Source: Aspidiotus rigidus
Taxonomy: Eukaryota; Arthropoda; Insecta; Hemiptera; Diaspididae
NCBI GenBank assembly: GCA_035079385.1
Contig: JAVHKY010000027.1
Span: 1,116,001 to 1,180,000 of the forward strand
Reading direction: 5' to 3'
Length of the DNA stretch: 64,000 nt
The notes under the pieces: generated by a model
Database searches by the model: none
Told to the model about the DNA's origin: nothing
What the model saw: the letters and a program-made list of their open reading frames with translations, nothing else
Shown: positions 44,050 through 55,939 of the stretch, piece after piece
Layout: every line of letters begins with the position of its first letter
Numbering within the stretch: the first letter of the stretch is position 1
Position numbers and translations under genes: made by a program

Positions 44050-46614
44050 TTATTCATGTAATAATGAAGGTTGCTTTCGTATTATGGATTACTCGTTGAT
44101 GATTTGTGAAAGAGCGAATCGCTTTAGCGAACAAGTTATTTTTCAATCAAATATCTTATCTGCGCCACAACATTTGTGACCACAGGAATTTTATTATTCT
44201 CCGATTTCATCATGGTCTTTCCAAAGTGTTCTCTAATGGCTCCAAGCATTTTAGAAATTTTTGTGAACTCCATCGAACATTATAAAATTCTTGTCAAGTA
44301 TGGTGCATTTTTATGTCGATGACCCACTCTGTCCAAGGATTGGCAACCACAAACAATAGACCGTCCACAAATTCTTAGGAGATTCTTAACTTAAAACGTG
44401 TCACTATTAAAAACGTGAGTAAAATGATTTCTTCAAATTCAAGACTCCAGGAACAGGGCTACGCCCTTCTCTTGCACCAAAGTATTTTTTCCATGATCAC
44501 GGTTCAATAATTATACTAACATGGTGTGTGTCGAGTTGTATTGGCAGACGAAGAAAAGAAGACGGGAAAGACGGGATCAGACTAACCTGGAGGGGCGGAA
44601 CGTCCTTCTAGTACGAGTATATAAAATCGATCCGGGTAAGAAAGAAAATTGATCGAACTAGCTGAGTATCGTCCGCTTCACACCTACCAGGTTAAAAGAG
44701 ATAGAAAACAATAGCGCGAGACTTGCTCATCAAACCCATCAAAAACATATACCATGTCAAAAGAGTTCTTATAAACACCTCTCGAACCCCCTCCCGCCAT
44801 TAGGAAAGAATCGAAAAAGAGGACATTCGAAAACCTGTCTCTTTTACAATACTGGTGAAGTTTCGTTGATATCTTACTCTACGCTAGACTTGAACACCAT
44901 ACCTATAAACACGAAAGTAGGTTCTAAGCAAAGTGTTTTAGAAAAAATATAGCACCTAATACGGGGTAAAATTCGGACTAAAATTACCTCGAACACGTAG
45001 ACCCGGTAATCATTGAACAGACTATAAGCAAGTTCAGGATTCTATAAATCAATGTAAGATTTCTAAAACCTGGTACATTTGACGATAACGCAATAATACT
45101 TTTACGATAGCGTCTAGAATAGGTCAATAGAAGAATGTTCATTCGAACCGGGTCTAGAAAATAGACGTCTCAGCGAATAGTGGATGTATAAAAGTGCCTC
45201 CAACCGGCACACCCAACTTATAAGAAGACGGATGATAGAAAAAGCAGGAAAAAAGCATCACGTTTTCTACCGTCTCCTCGCGCTAAATCTATCTATAGAG
45301 CGTTTATATGCGAGAATTATATCTTAGGAAATATTTTCTCTATCAAGATTCAGCATCATCGCCTTCTCACGCGGTAAAAGAAAAATATGAAAAGTGTTAC
45401 GCGACGTATTTTCGACGATATTTCAACGACGAAGTGAGTCAGTAGTCGTCTTCGCTTCACGCTGAGCGGAAAAAAAAAGAAAAGAAAACTGTATAAGCCT
45501 TTCTTCATCATGTACATAAGAGTGCTCGGCCGCGATTGCTATTTTTCAGGTCGAATATGGCTGCAAGTGGTGAGGGGGCAACGTTTTAACGTTTAATTTT
45601 TCGCCCGTTCGACAGAAATTTATTTCAGATACTCTCGCGCGCCAGTAGAGTTCAAAACGGTATATTAAGGTGGAAGAAAGAAAGACGTATTTGACGATGA
45701 CAAAGTAAGAGAGAGAGAGAGGGGAAAAACTGAGTATAACCCATCACTCTATATTTACGTACGATTCGCATGACCGATTTCCGGTCGTTCCTTTTGAAAT
45801 TTCTACACGGTTGACGCGAACGTTATCTTCTACCACGAAGAATATCGCAAAAATTTGGCTACCTGATTAAGAAGATGCGGAAGGAAGAAGACGCGTACGA
45901 TGATGTCGAGCTTGAAAAGAAAGAAAAACAACCGAAGAGGAAAAAGAAAATTCGGCACATTAGCTTCATTCGCAAAATTTTTCATCCTCAGCTTCAACTT
46001 CTTCTGCGGGCAAATTTTGCGAGAAGAAAATATAAAGAAGATTTTTATTTTCAAAACGATTGTAAATTTTGCAAGTAGTGAACCCGGGTATACGGTAGGC
46101 TGACGGGCTGCGTTCTCCGGAGAATAAAGACCGCATTTCCCCTTCAGTCGTCGCGCGCGCGGTAATCCGCACCCGCCGAGAGTAAACTGCTAAGCCGCGA
46201 CAGCGCGCGAAAACAAAAACAAACTCGCTCGAATGTCGACTAAAAGCGCTATTATTACAACCGCTCTCGAATCTTTAGCCCTGATTTATATCGCGACAAA
46301 TGAAATAATTTTTAATATAACGTGTAGTACGATGTAGTACCTACGCAATAATATCACGCAGCTCCGAACTCTGCCCATATTACGAATACAACAATATTCG
46401 TGTAGAGTTTAACGCGCCTTTCAAAATAAGACTAACTAAATCAAAATAAAGCGGGTATTTACGTTTCGGCTGAATTAAATATTCCGTATTTCGTTTCGAG
46501 CGAATGAGAAAACTACTTTTAAAGAAGTTCACGCAGCGAATTCGAGACGTGCGGGATGAAGAGTTCGTAAGTAAGCTCATAAAGGATAAAAAAATTAGAA
46601 TTATCGTAGTGGTT

Positions 46615-46654
<40 letters not shown>

Positions 46655-47325
46655 TCTCAACCTTCGCAATGATCGCGAGTTCAAACAGGTGAAAAAGTTC
46701 AGAATAGGTTTTTCGGGTCTTTTAACTTCGTACAACGACCCTGACAGGTGATCGAAAACTTTCACCCCCTAAGTAGCTTGACGAGGCTTCCAAGAAACAT
46801 TTTTCCTCCAATTGCTCACTTGAACCACCAATTGATTCACCCGTTGCGAGTGCGATCTTGTTTATACTCGTTTCCCCTAAAATATTTAAATTATCCTGGC
46901 ACATCTTCCAACAGAAAACTTGTTTTGTGGAAGTTTATTCAGAATTCCGTTAGAAGCGGAGCTAGGCTTCGACACAATTTTGAAACTTACAAAGATAGCT
47001 GTCGGCTAATGCGTAAACAATGAAGATCGCAAGTTTCAAAGCTCATCAAAGCTTGCCTCTAGTCCCCGTATTCTTACATCATATTCCAAAGTAGTGTTAT
47101 TCGGGATCATGATAGACGCGACGTGATGACCATTCAGCTCGCTGGAATGATACGTCCTCGGAATTCTTTTGACCTGTTACAAGTCTTTGCTGAAGCCTAC
47201 TCTCTAATTCGAAATTTTCCGAGTTCCCACCCTCTCTGCTTCATGCAGTACATTATAAAGGTTAGGATTTTATTCGTACAGAGAACGATAAATATTCGAC
47301 GAAAATTGAGGCTCTACTCGCATAT
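44050..47325. other. Unique CpG-bearing non-coding DNA
   Basis: No transposon wording occurs. The stretch 45350-46260 is the most CpG-rich, with overlapping open frames on both strands (45830-46054, 45966-46172 minus; 45875-46078, 45900-46103 plus) that are explained by composition. Clear exons are not visible. A tiny possible exon at 45550-45569 is discussed under findings. Confidence 0.4.
46616..46658. repeat. (CT)n microsatellite
   Basis: Forty-three bases of nearly pure CT dinucleotide repeat, with one extra C at 46652. It is probably length-variable between individuals. Confidence 0.95.
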
Positions 47326-47439
47326 TACTAGGCTTATACTAGGTCAATACCTTTTCTTTCCATCCTATAATATATTATGGGCTCGAAAGTCAACGTTTCT
47401 GAAGTCCTCCTCCTATTATATATCATGTCCCGAAAATTG

Positions 47440-47819
47440 AAATTTCAACAGGGACCTGTTCTATGAGGGGTTTTTCGAAACACAGGTTCTTCAACGGAGT
47501 TAAACGATGAGTGTGAGGGAACGTGTTTTACGGAGCATATGGGATCTGAAAAATGTTGACGTACCAGATCTATGACGTCATCAAATTGTGACGTTACAGA
47601 CCCACTCTTTGGACCTAGATATGATAGGAAGGGTACTAGCCTTGTGACGTCATAAGGCTGACTTAAGACGACATGTGACGTCACAGGACCGGATAAAGAT
47701 TTATGACGTCATCGGATTGCATCACAAGGCTGACCTATGACGTCATCAAACTGTGACGTCACAGACCCCGCCCCCAAGTTGTGGGAGGGAACCCTAAAAC
47801 AGGTTCCTGTTAAAATTTA
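47440..47819. mobile_element. 380-bp TIR element with six TGACGTCA sites
   Basis: The left end AAATTTCAACAGGGACCTGT followed by TCTATGAGGGG is mirrored at the right end (CCCTAAAACAGGTTCCTGTT then AAAATTTA), giving terminal inverted repeats of about 30 bp with a few mismatches. Inside, TGACGTCA stands at 47573, 47645, 47676, 47704, 47738 and 47754. The last is the centre of a 14-bp palindrome (CTGTGACGTCACAG, 47751-47764). There is no ORF. This seems the most complete member of the AACAGGGAACCTGTT family in the window. The transposase type is unknown. Confidence 0.75.
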
Positions 47820-47829
47820 GATCTCCCAG

Positions 47830-49020
47830 CTATGTAAGATAGAAGATCGACCTCTAAACGACCTTAGAGTTGCCGGCCGGGACAGCCGACGACGCACATC
47901 TTTCCCGAAAAACCCTCAAATAAAATAGGCAAGGATGGGAAGTTATTTGGAAGTTGGAAGTTATTCGATAAATGCGCTCAGGAAGTGGAAGCTAGAAGTT
48001 GGAAGTGGAAGTTTTATCATTGATTTTGCATCCTTGAAAACAGGTTCACTGTTGAAATTTGCCGTGCGTCGTCCAGCGAAAACTGACCCATGACGTCAGT
48101 ACTGAGTCTAAACCTCTTTTATACTACTTTATACTAGGTCTAGGCTTCCTTTATATTTTAGAGTCCCTAGAATAGGTTATGATCACTAATGACGTCATCA
48201 AGCGTTCTTATCCCCCTTCTTTCGCTCCAAGCAATATACTAATTATATTCTAGGCTTACACTAGGTCTAAGCCTCTTTTATTCCAGCTTTATACCGTCTT
48301 GGCTTCCTGTATATTTCCAAGTCCCTAAAATAAGTCGAGGTCCCTGATGACTTCCTATTTTATACTAGCTTCATATTAGGTCTAGGCTTCCTAGAGTTCT
48401 GAATACCAAAACCAATTTGACTCATAGAACAGGTCTCTTGCGTTCCTCGTTTAACTTCGTTGAGGAAGCCGTCGTTTTTTAACAGGGAATCTGTTCTATG
48501 GGTTTTTTTTTGAAAAGTTTGCCGCACGCCGTGCGGTGTCCGTTGGAAACTGACCTGAATTAGAAAAATCTTGACTCTGGAGCCAAAATATAACATAGAA
48601 GGAAGGTTAAAGAAAAATGTAGACTCCCGAGCCATAATACTCGATATAGAAGATGGACTGAATGATAGGAAAGCAACTTAGAAAAACTTGAGACTCTTCA
48701 AGATTTCAATTTGTATTCTCAGTACCAAAACCAATTCAACCCATAAAACAGGTTCCCTGCGTTCCTCGTTCAACTTCGTTAAGGAAGCCGTCGTTTTTCT
48801 AAATTTCTTTCCTATCATATATCATGGTTCGAAAGTCAGAATTTTTCCAAGTGCAATCTTTGAGCTACGTATGATAGGAGGGAGGCTTGAACGAATTTCG
48901 ACCTCCGAGCCGTAATATGATAGAAAGGCGACTTGAACCATTTTTGTTTTGGCCGGACATCCGCACACGACAAATTTTCTGAAATAACCCCCCATAGAAC
49001 AGATTTCCTGTTAAAATTGT
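47830..49020. repeat. Composite of AACAGGGAACCTGTT and CTAGTATA repeats
   Basis: CCAAAACCAATTTGACTCAT with AACAGGTCTCTTGCGTTCCT and GAGGAAGCCGTCG (48405-48475) recurs at 48725-48800 with small changes. At 48481-48545 the opposite end follows (AACAGGGAATCTGTTCTATG, then GCCGCACGCCGTGCGGTGTC). TGACGTCA stands at 48091 and 48190. CTAGTATA wording is interspersed at 48110-48390. A short purine run of GGAAGTTGGAAGTTATT type lies at 47940-48015. Several insertions appear stacked. Confidence 0.65.
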
Positions 49021-49166
49021 TTCTAGTCTCGACGTAATGATTGTATCAAATTGTAAGATCAGCCTAGAGGCATATGAATCAAGTTAGAACATTATAGCTA
49101 CATATTATACGAGTAGAATGTTTAAAAGATACAGGCATCTGATTGAAGACTTGAAAGTTTTAGGAT

Positions 49167-49286
49167 CAGTTGTACCAACGTTTTAAACTCAGTTTGAACT
49201 TTACACGGAGGTAAACTGTACCTTTTTAAACCTTGTTAAACCCAGTTTAAAATCCGTGACGCCCGTCACGTCAGTTGGTGCGACTG
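49167..49286. mobile_element. Possible 120-bp MITE with CAGTTGTACCAAC ends
   Basis: The left end CAGTTGTACCAAC (49167-49179) matches the reverse complement of the right end (CAGTCGCACCAAC, 49274-49286) at 11 of 13 positions. Further in, TTTTAAACTCAGTTT and the complement of AAACCCAGTTTAAAA pair. No clear target duplication is visible, so the call is tentative. Confidence 0.5.
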
Positions 49287-49309
49287 GCCCCACAAAGACG
49301 GAAGATCCG

Positions 49310-52300
49310 CAAGCATGAAATTTTTTTTACCAAATACCTATAATCGTCACCTTTCAGAATTGCGGCTCTTTCTAGCCTTCATTTCTTTGCTGACATATAT
49401 GCAGAATTACAATGACGGAATTCCTTACCTGGAACAGAAGAAAAATCACTAATTTTAGCGAAGTGAAGAGCAATTAAATCAGGGTAACGAAAATGACATC
49501 TTTTGTTTGTTATTTCCATCCAATAATATATCCATCTAGGATGTCTCGCTATCATTCAACGTAAAAATTATTACGCCGTAGTTGATTGATAACAAACGAT
49601 ACATAATTCCCTTTCTCTCACAGACTCCAGGTCAACCGCGGCAAATTTAGTGCGACATGTAGAATGCTTGAAGTTAAAAATTGCCATCCTCGCTCCGCGA
49701 AGATTTTCTTTCGGAACGCGCGTAATCCACTAAGAACGGTGTTCCGCAGCAAAGTTGAGATAAAATAAAATCGGATTTGACGAAGGTTTCGTTAATGATG
49801 AAAAGTTCTCCGTTTAATCAGACCAAAAAGTCGAAAAATCATCAGGTTCTTAAGAAAACAACTTACTCGTTTGGACAAATAAAATTCGCGTACAAAACAC
49901 GTATCACATGTACACGATGCAGAAAAACTTTTTAAGGCTAAACCACGATATAAGAGAGGGGGAGAGAGGAAAAAACGAACAGTAGACTTCTATTTTTCAC
50001 ATCACGTACAAAAATAAGTACGCTATTTTCGTTAAGTTTCGAATTCGAACTAATTTTCTTTGTATTTACGTTACTATTCCTACAGAATACACTTCTCTTT
50101 GACCATTTCTTCAACGCAGCTGTAGGGGTGAGCTTTGTATTTTGTTGTTTTTGAATGGCACCACTCCTTACACAGACTAAATTATCACCTACGGCAATTT
50201 CTCATTTCTTCCTTCGTTATTCTGAAATACCATCAGTAACTCGTCTGTCGGGAAGCTTTCCTCTTCCGTCTACAACTACTACCGTTTCCTTTTTCATTTC
50301 GTTTATCATAAGCTCCGCGAATGGATGGTGTGACGTTAGTCCTTCTCGCGCAGGAGAAAAAAAAAATTACATTTCGTATGAAAATTGGCGAGGTATAACG
50401 AAAATTGAGAAATTTTTATAATGAAGCAATTGAAAACGAAACGCGCGAAAAGGAGATGAAAATTGAAGCGCACAAGGCGTAAAGATACGACGTACAAGAG
50501 ATATTTCTCGTTTTGTCGTTCGCCGGCCAAAATATTGCTGCATAGAAAGAGGGGGGTTTCGAAGTGGCCTAATACGATTCAAATGATAATTTATAAGCGC
50601 TTCTCGCCCCGACGGTAATATACGTATAATATGAGAGATGTGTGTAGGTTAGCTTGTGATGAAGCACGCTGTATACGTCCCTTGAGCGTTATAAAGCAAA
50701 AAATTTCCGTCTCTACGGCAGATAAATTCAAAATGAAAAACGAAACATTCGTATCGTATATACTCTTCTGAGCACATCATATATACTCGTATACGAAGGT
50801 CGTGGAATAATAATATAGGTTAGTTTTTTTACGACAGCCCTCCCTCCCCTCTTCAAAAATTTTCGAGAAATGCAAGAAAATTTTCTCGCACAATAGTATT
50901 GTATTCATCTTACACGAATACCTTCTTCAAAAAATAAGGATCACGTTTCGTACGAAATTTTTTCTAGTCCTGATTCTAGTCAGTTGGTAACATTCTTTCA
51001 ATCCACCCACCCCTCCCCCCACCCTCGCCCACAACCTTTCACACGTAACCAGATTCATCCAGAAGTCGAAATTCTTTCATCCAACAGCTTACATACATGT
51101 TGAAGGAGAAGAGCTTCAGAACAGGTTGGATGATCTACAGATTCCTGAATCTGGGGCCGGAGATTCGGTAAAGTGTCGAAAAAAGATCGAAAAAATTTCA
51201 TATTTTTACAGAACTGCTTTTTCAACAAGGAAGATTAAGCGAATAAACAAATTTTCTCCAACGTCATACAGTCAGTTCGAGTTGGCGAGAGTACTCGTTC
51301 TGGTATTAACAAACCCATAAGAAAAACAGAGAAAGGAATCATCCAAGAATAAAACTCATAATTGAAATTTAGTCCTTCCTCCAGATGCGTTCGCAATTGT
51401 AGAAGTTGCTATTAGAATTTGCTCTCAGAGATTTTGAGTAAAAAAAACCTCAATTTCCACTTGCCGGCCGGCATCTAAGCCACCACACTACAAACTCCAA
51501 AACGGGGTGGTATTTCTGTCGTGTCGCATCATCAGAGTTTTTTATAGTCTATTTACTATCCTCTAGAGCAAATTAAATAACGATTACTACACACAATTAC
51601 ATTTGTTAATAATTGAGATATTTTACGGGGATATTTTTTGTATACCCAGAATTATACTTGAAAGAAAAAGGGGGGGATTAGTCATCAATATCCGTAAGTC
51701 GCCCGTCCATTTTAGTCGCATCAAACGTCAGTACAAATAAGGATAGCTCGTTATATCGTAGTCCACTCAGTGTATAAACTCTGTAAGTGCCCATAAAATG
51801 CGGAAACCGTTAGATGCAAATTTTCGTCCCGCCGCTACCAAATCGTATTCGTAGAATAAATTTGCACCGTCAATATGTCATCATATTTTCTTCTTTACAA
51901 ATACTCATTTATCACACGCCTTGCATGATGACTCGTATCACATCCTCCGTCTCCTCTCACGTTCTTTTCTTCTCGTATACATTGCTTCCTCTAATTTTAA
52001 ATTCGGAGATCACGATAACCGATTTATGACTATAGGCGCGAACTATTATTATTGTTAACCAGTTATGGATATGAGTTTTGGCGAATGCGTGAATATTAAT
52101 TGAGTACATCGGGGATGTGTATTGCGAGATCGTTAATTGAATTTTTATTACGAATATACATGTATGACGGGTGATGAGAGCAACTTGTTAATGATTATTA
52201 GCCGTTGTGGCGATGAAGATATTCAACAGCTCTCATATATGTACACGAGACCAGAGCGATGAAAATGAAATAATTCACTACAGCATTTATTATTTTACTC

Positions 52301-52940
52301 GTATATGCGTTTAACATTTCGGCTTCGCCATAAGTTGACGTATATTAATAAACGATCATTATTTTTCAATAACGCGCGCCACTACGTTCGAAATGATATC
52401 ATAAAATTAATGGTACGAAGTATTAAGGCATCGTACCTAGGCTGTTTTCTAAGTGACGAGATAGTGCATTTAAAGTGTGATGATTGTCTATGACCTCATC
52501 GACGTGAGCAACTGTTCGTGTCGATGGAAGCTGAAGTAACACCAGTAGCTTCTCATATTATGCGGATCCTTGACTGAGTGTACAACTATATTCAGAACAT
52601 TGAAATTCGCCTCTTATTTTGAAACTCGAAGGCTTATTTATCTGTTCGTCGACACATTACAGCTTAAGGGTTTTGAAAAGAGTACACACGAAATGATCTA
52701 TTTGTATCGTTGACCGAAATTCCGTAATTTTAAAGCCAAAAATGTGAAAAATGTAGAGGCCGTTGAAAACTTTGCTATGGTAGTGGGGAAACAAAAATAG
52801 AATACACTCTATAAAGACATTATGTAACACCTTCAGGAAAACACTTCTTCAAATGCTTGATTTACTTCATCTTTGTTTTGTTTCCCCCCTTGATAACATG
52901 CTGAGCTTACAAAAATATTCCAAGAGGTGAAATAGGTTTA
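49310..52940. other. Unique CpG-bearing non-coding DNA
   Basis: There is no transposon wording over 3.6 kb. Short overlapping frames (50155-50421 plus; 50336-50530 and 50367-50582 minus) come from local composition. A C-rich tract lies at 51004-51030. No exon is recognised. Confidence 0.4.
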
Positions 52941-52944
52941 CATT

Positions 52945-53075
52945 TTTAGGCAAACCTTAAGAAATCCGGGTAGATGAAACACTTGCTCCGAGTAGCCTGG
53001 TAGCCACCGTGCTACGTTCCGAAGAAACATGGAACCAGGTGTCTGCATTTGCAGACACAGTCATGAAGAAGAAGA
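52945..53075 (-). pseudogene. Penelope-like fragment 4 (3' tail, minus strand)
   Basis: The reverse complement gives TGCAAATGCAGACACCTGGT, then CATGTTTCTT and CTACTCGGAGCAAGTGTTTC. It matches 15790-15880 (TGCAAATGCAGACACCTGGT, CATGCTTCTT, CTACTCAGAGCAAGCGCTTT) in order and spacing, apart from a short insertion. It is a piece of the same Penelope subfamily as 15570-15890. Confidence 0.75.
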
Positions 53076-53079
53076 TGGA

Positions 53080-54430
53080 CCTGAAATGGAATAGGCAAAT
53101 TTAGAACCACACTATGACCTACTCAACACCTGTGACGTACCATCCATATTCAGACGAATGGGAAAAAGAGGAAAATTAATTGAGCCTGAAGAAAGAAGGA
53201 GAAGGAGAAAAAGAAGAAGAGATTCCATCAGGAATCTACTATATCTCAGGTGGTGCTGTTGTTGTGTGTAGTAAACTGTCGCATGCTTGAATGCACTGCA
53301 GCTGGGCGGTTGCCGAGAAGAGGAGGAGGTTCACCGAGGAGATTCTTTCAACCCTGAAATTATACCCGAAAGAGTTGATTGTGCTGACGAATACAAAATT
53401 AATGTATACGCAACCTGCACCTCTACCATGGAGGAAGGAACCTAACCCACGATCTCCCACAATTTAGCCTAGAAAAATTTCTATAATCCAACCCATATAA
53501 CTATATCCCTATAACCTAGCCTGGACAAATTCTTTTAAGCAACGTAACCCAACTCAACTTAGGTTGATGAGTGATGACGTCATCAAAGTCGAAAACAGAC
53601 GTTTTTTGAGGGTGTGCCTTCTCCAAACAAAACAAAATACATTTTTAAAGCTGAACACAACATGAATACCTATCCAACTATCTGGGAGATGGGCGATTAA
53701 TTGAAGAAGAAACATGGACTCAAACACCTGACTGAATTTGTATCCTCTTCTGCTTACCTTTCTTCGGTTGCCGATGATCGCTGCTCTATTAGATTGAGAC
53801 TCTAATGAATGTAAATATCCGCATTGCATGATACACCTAAGACTTATGGCTAGCAATAGTCAACGAAGAGATGATAAGTTGAAATATCCTCAAGTCCCGC
53901 TTCTCTTCAATGTTCGAAAGTCAGAATTTCTCCTGTACACATAATATTCATCGTAAGTCGATTTCTAAAAGCTAGAGGACAGAATTTATTTTAAGCTTTA
54001 ACACTTTGACAAAGCCCCTACTCGTCTTGGAAATACATTTTAGCGCGGATGAACGGCATTTGGTGGGCTTTCTCTGTACAGACAACCTGGATACGTCACG
54101 ACTCCTTCTCTCTCACGATACCTAGAGCCTTCTGCGTGCAAAGTACCTTCCTCGGAACTATCATTTTTCATTACATCATGATAGGGAGTACCCAAGGCCA
54201 AATTCTCTGAACTAAATCAGAGCCATCGCACTTGATCAAATTCAGGTATTAGTATCGACATTACTCCTGAATAATTTAGTTTTCACTATCTCATATCCTA
54301 CTAAAAATGAGCAGCTTTGTTCAGGGAAGGTGGAAGGGAGTCCAGCGATCCTACTTCCAAATTCTGCTGGTACTAGCTAGAAGATCTCTGGTAGATATCG
54401 TATTCACTCAAGTGTGAAAGTCTGGTCACT
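53080..54430. other. Non-coding DNA with GA-rich tract and TGACGTCA
   Basis: A GAAGAAGGAGAAGGAG-type purine tract lies at 53180-53225, and TGACGTCA at 53575-53582. The stretch 53460-53560 repeats CCTA/AACCTAGCC words. Minus frames 53239-53460 and 53554-53856 have no domain or signal. Nothing else is recognised. Confidence 0.35.
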
Positions 54431-54639
54431 CTTCTATTGACACTATATTTCGTTCATGTGGGGTCCAATGGGGCCAGTAGTGGGGACCTCACTGAGGTCA
54501 ACAGGGCCACCAGAGACACCTTTACCATTTTCTGTACCAAAGCCAGCAGCGATCCTGTTAAGCCAAGCGACATAGTCGGGCGACGACCAATGTATATGGA
54601 CGTAGGAGAAAGATAACTCTGAAACTAAAACCAATTTAG

Positions 54640-55932
54640 GAGAAGGGAACTCCGATTAATAAACCTGGCCGAAGCCAATATGAGAAAGGTTCCTACTTTC
54701 CCTCGTGGTAAATACTGGTATCTATGAAGCAGAGAGCTGAGATAGAGAAAGTAGGTCACATACTGCTGCCTTGCAGGGGAAGCTGGTACTCCAAAGGCTA
54801 ATGGAAGGATAACCCTGACAGAAAAACCACCAAACTGATGCCCTGCAGAGGATCCGAAACCCAAAGGGCTGAGGGAGAAACCCCCGACAGAAAAGCTGCT
54901 TTCTTGGAAGCGTAGGTGGCAGCCCCACTACCAAGATATATCTCCAGTAACTGGTAATTACTAGAGAGAAAATCATTACTCGAAAAAACACAACAAGCCT
55001 CGGAATGGACGACCGAAACGGGAACACAGGTGGAGGTGCACCCCTGTCAAAACAAAAAACACCCGCTAATGGAAATATGAATTACCACCCGGCTGGGAAA
55101 AGGACAAGAGGAAGACCAAGGAGGAAGCTAATCGACACGTCCGAATCATCCGAGACTACACCGCAGACGGGCCACGCGGCCTAATCGCGTTTTGGCAACA
55201 ACGACGACGACGATTTCGTTCATGTACCATGACATTCCTTTTAAAAAGAAATGATTCATCAGTTCATTGACGCACGCCCACCCAACTGGAATGATATCTG
55301 TGTATCTGCTTCAAATTCTGCTTCTGTTACAAAATTTTCTGCTTTTCAATATCTGGTTCCATGAATGTTCCGAGTATATTTCATGAAGTTGGTGAGCTTT
55401 TTTCAGCCTGTCGAGCCATTCATAGAACTTATCTCTGAATTAGCTGTAGTTCCGGTTGAAATATGTTTTATTACGTCGACGAATTCTTTGTCATCTTAAT
55501 TGTTGTCCGTTTTCCAACAGCGTTAGATTTATCTGTTCTGGGATCTTTTCAAATACATTTGTTTCCTTGAGCAATATCAACTTGTTTTTGTTCCTCATAT
55601 CTATCAGTCCATTTCCTTACTGGACTCCCGAAATTTTCTTCGATTACAAAGTGGTGTTTCAATTCCAAGTAAAGTTTAATTAAACCTCAGGTTGTTTTAA
55701 ATTCCATGCTCAATTGAAGATCCTTCGATGCTCATGGAAGGTTTTCTCATTCAAGAGTTTTGCTACTACTCTGGCTATTCCGTCGATTCAATTGACCACG
55801 GAGCATTCTGAGTGGTTATGCTCGTGTAATTTTATTGTTCTTTCACCTTATTTGCGTGAATATTTCTCTCAAATACCGATTCATTTTAATTAAATTCCGC
55901 AGCTTTATTAAAAAAAAAAAAAAAAAAAAAAA
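54640..55932 (+). mobile_element. Possible degenerate retroposon ending in A23
   Basis: A G/C-richer leader with internal repetition (ACAGAAAAACCACC / ACAGAAAAGCTGC; AACCCAAAGGGCTGAGGGAG) precedes a 59-codon ORF at 55005. The run ends at an uninterrupted A23 tract (55910-55932), as expected of a poly(A)-tailed insertion. Between ORF and tail, a frameshifted minus-strand reading also looks coding (WTDRYEEQKQVDIAQGNK, DKFYEWLDRLKKAHQLHEIY), which does not fit the same element. The interval may thus join two elements. No RT is seen. Confidence 0.35.
55005..55184 (+). CDS. 59-codon ORF with AT-hook, possible ORF1 start
   Basis: The frame begins MDDRNGNTGGGAPLSKQKTP, has GKRTRGRPRRKLID at residues 31-44, and ends TTPQTGHAA before TAA. 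GRPRR flanked by basic residues is an AT-hook-like DNA-binding core. Short basic, Pro/Gly-rich starts of this sort occur in ORF1 proteins of non-LTR retrotransposons, and the leader before it and A-tract after it would fit. No zinc knuckle or other ORF1 block follows, so it is a truncated ORF or a chance frame. Confidence 0.35.
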   Translation: MDDRNGNTGGGAPLSKQKTPANGNMNYHPAGKRTRGRPRRKLIDTSESSETTPQTGHAA

Positions 55933-55939
55933 GTTTTCT

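Noticed and set aside
54443..54634. Minus frame ending GVSGGPVDLSEVPTTGPIGP
   Set aside because: It looks mildly protein-like but is short, without splice signals or homology I recognise.
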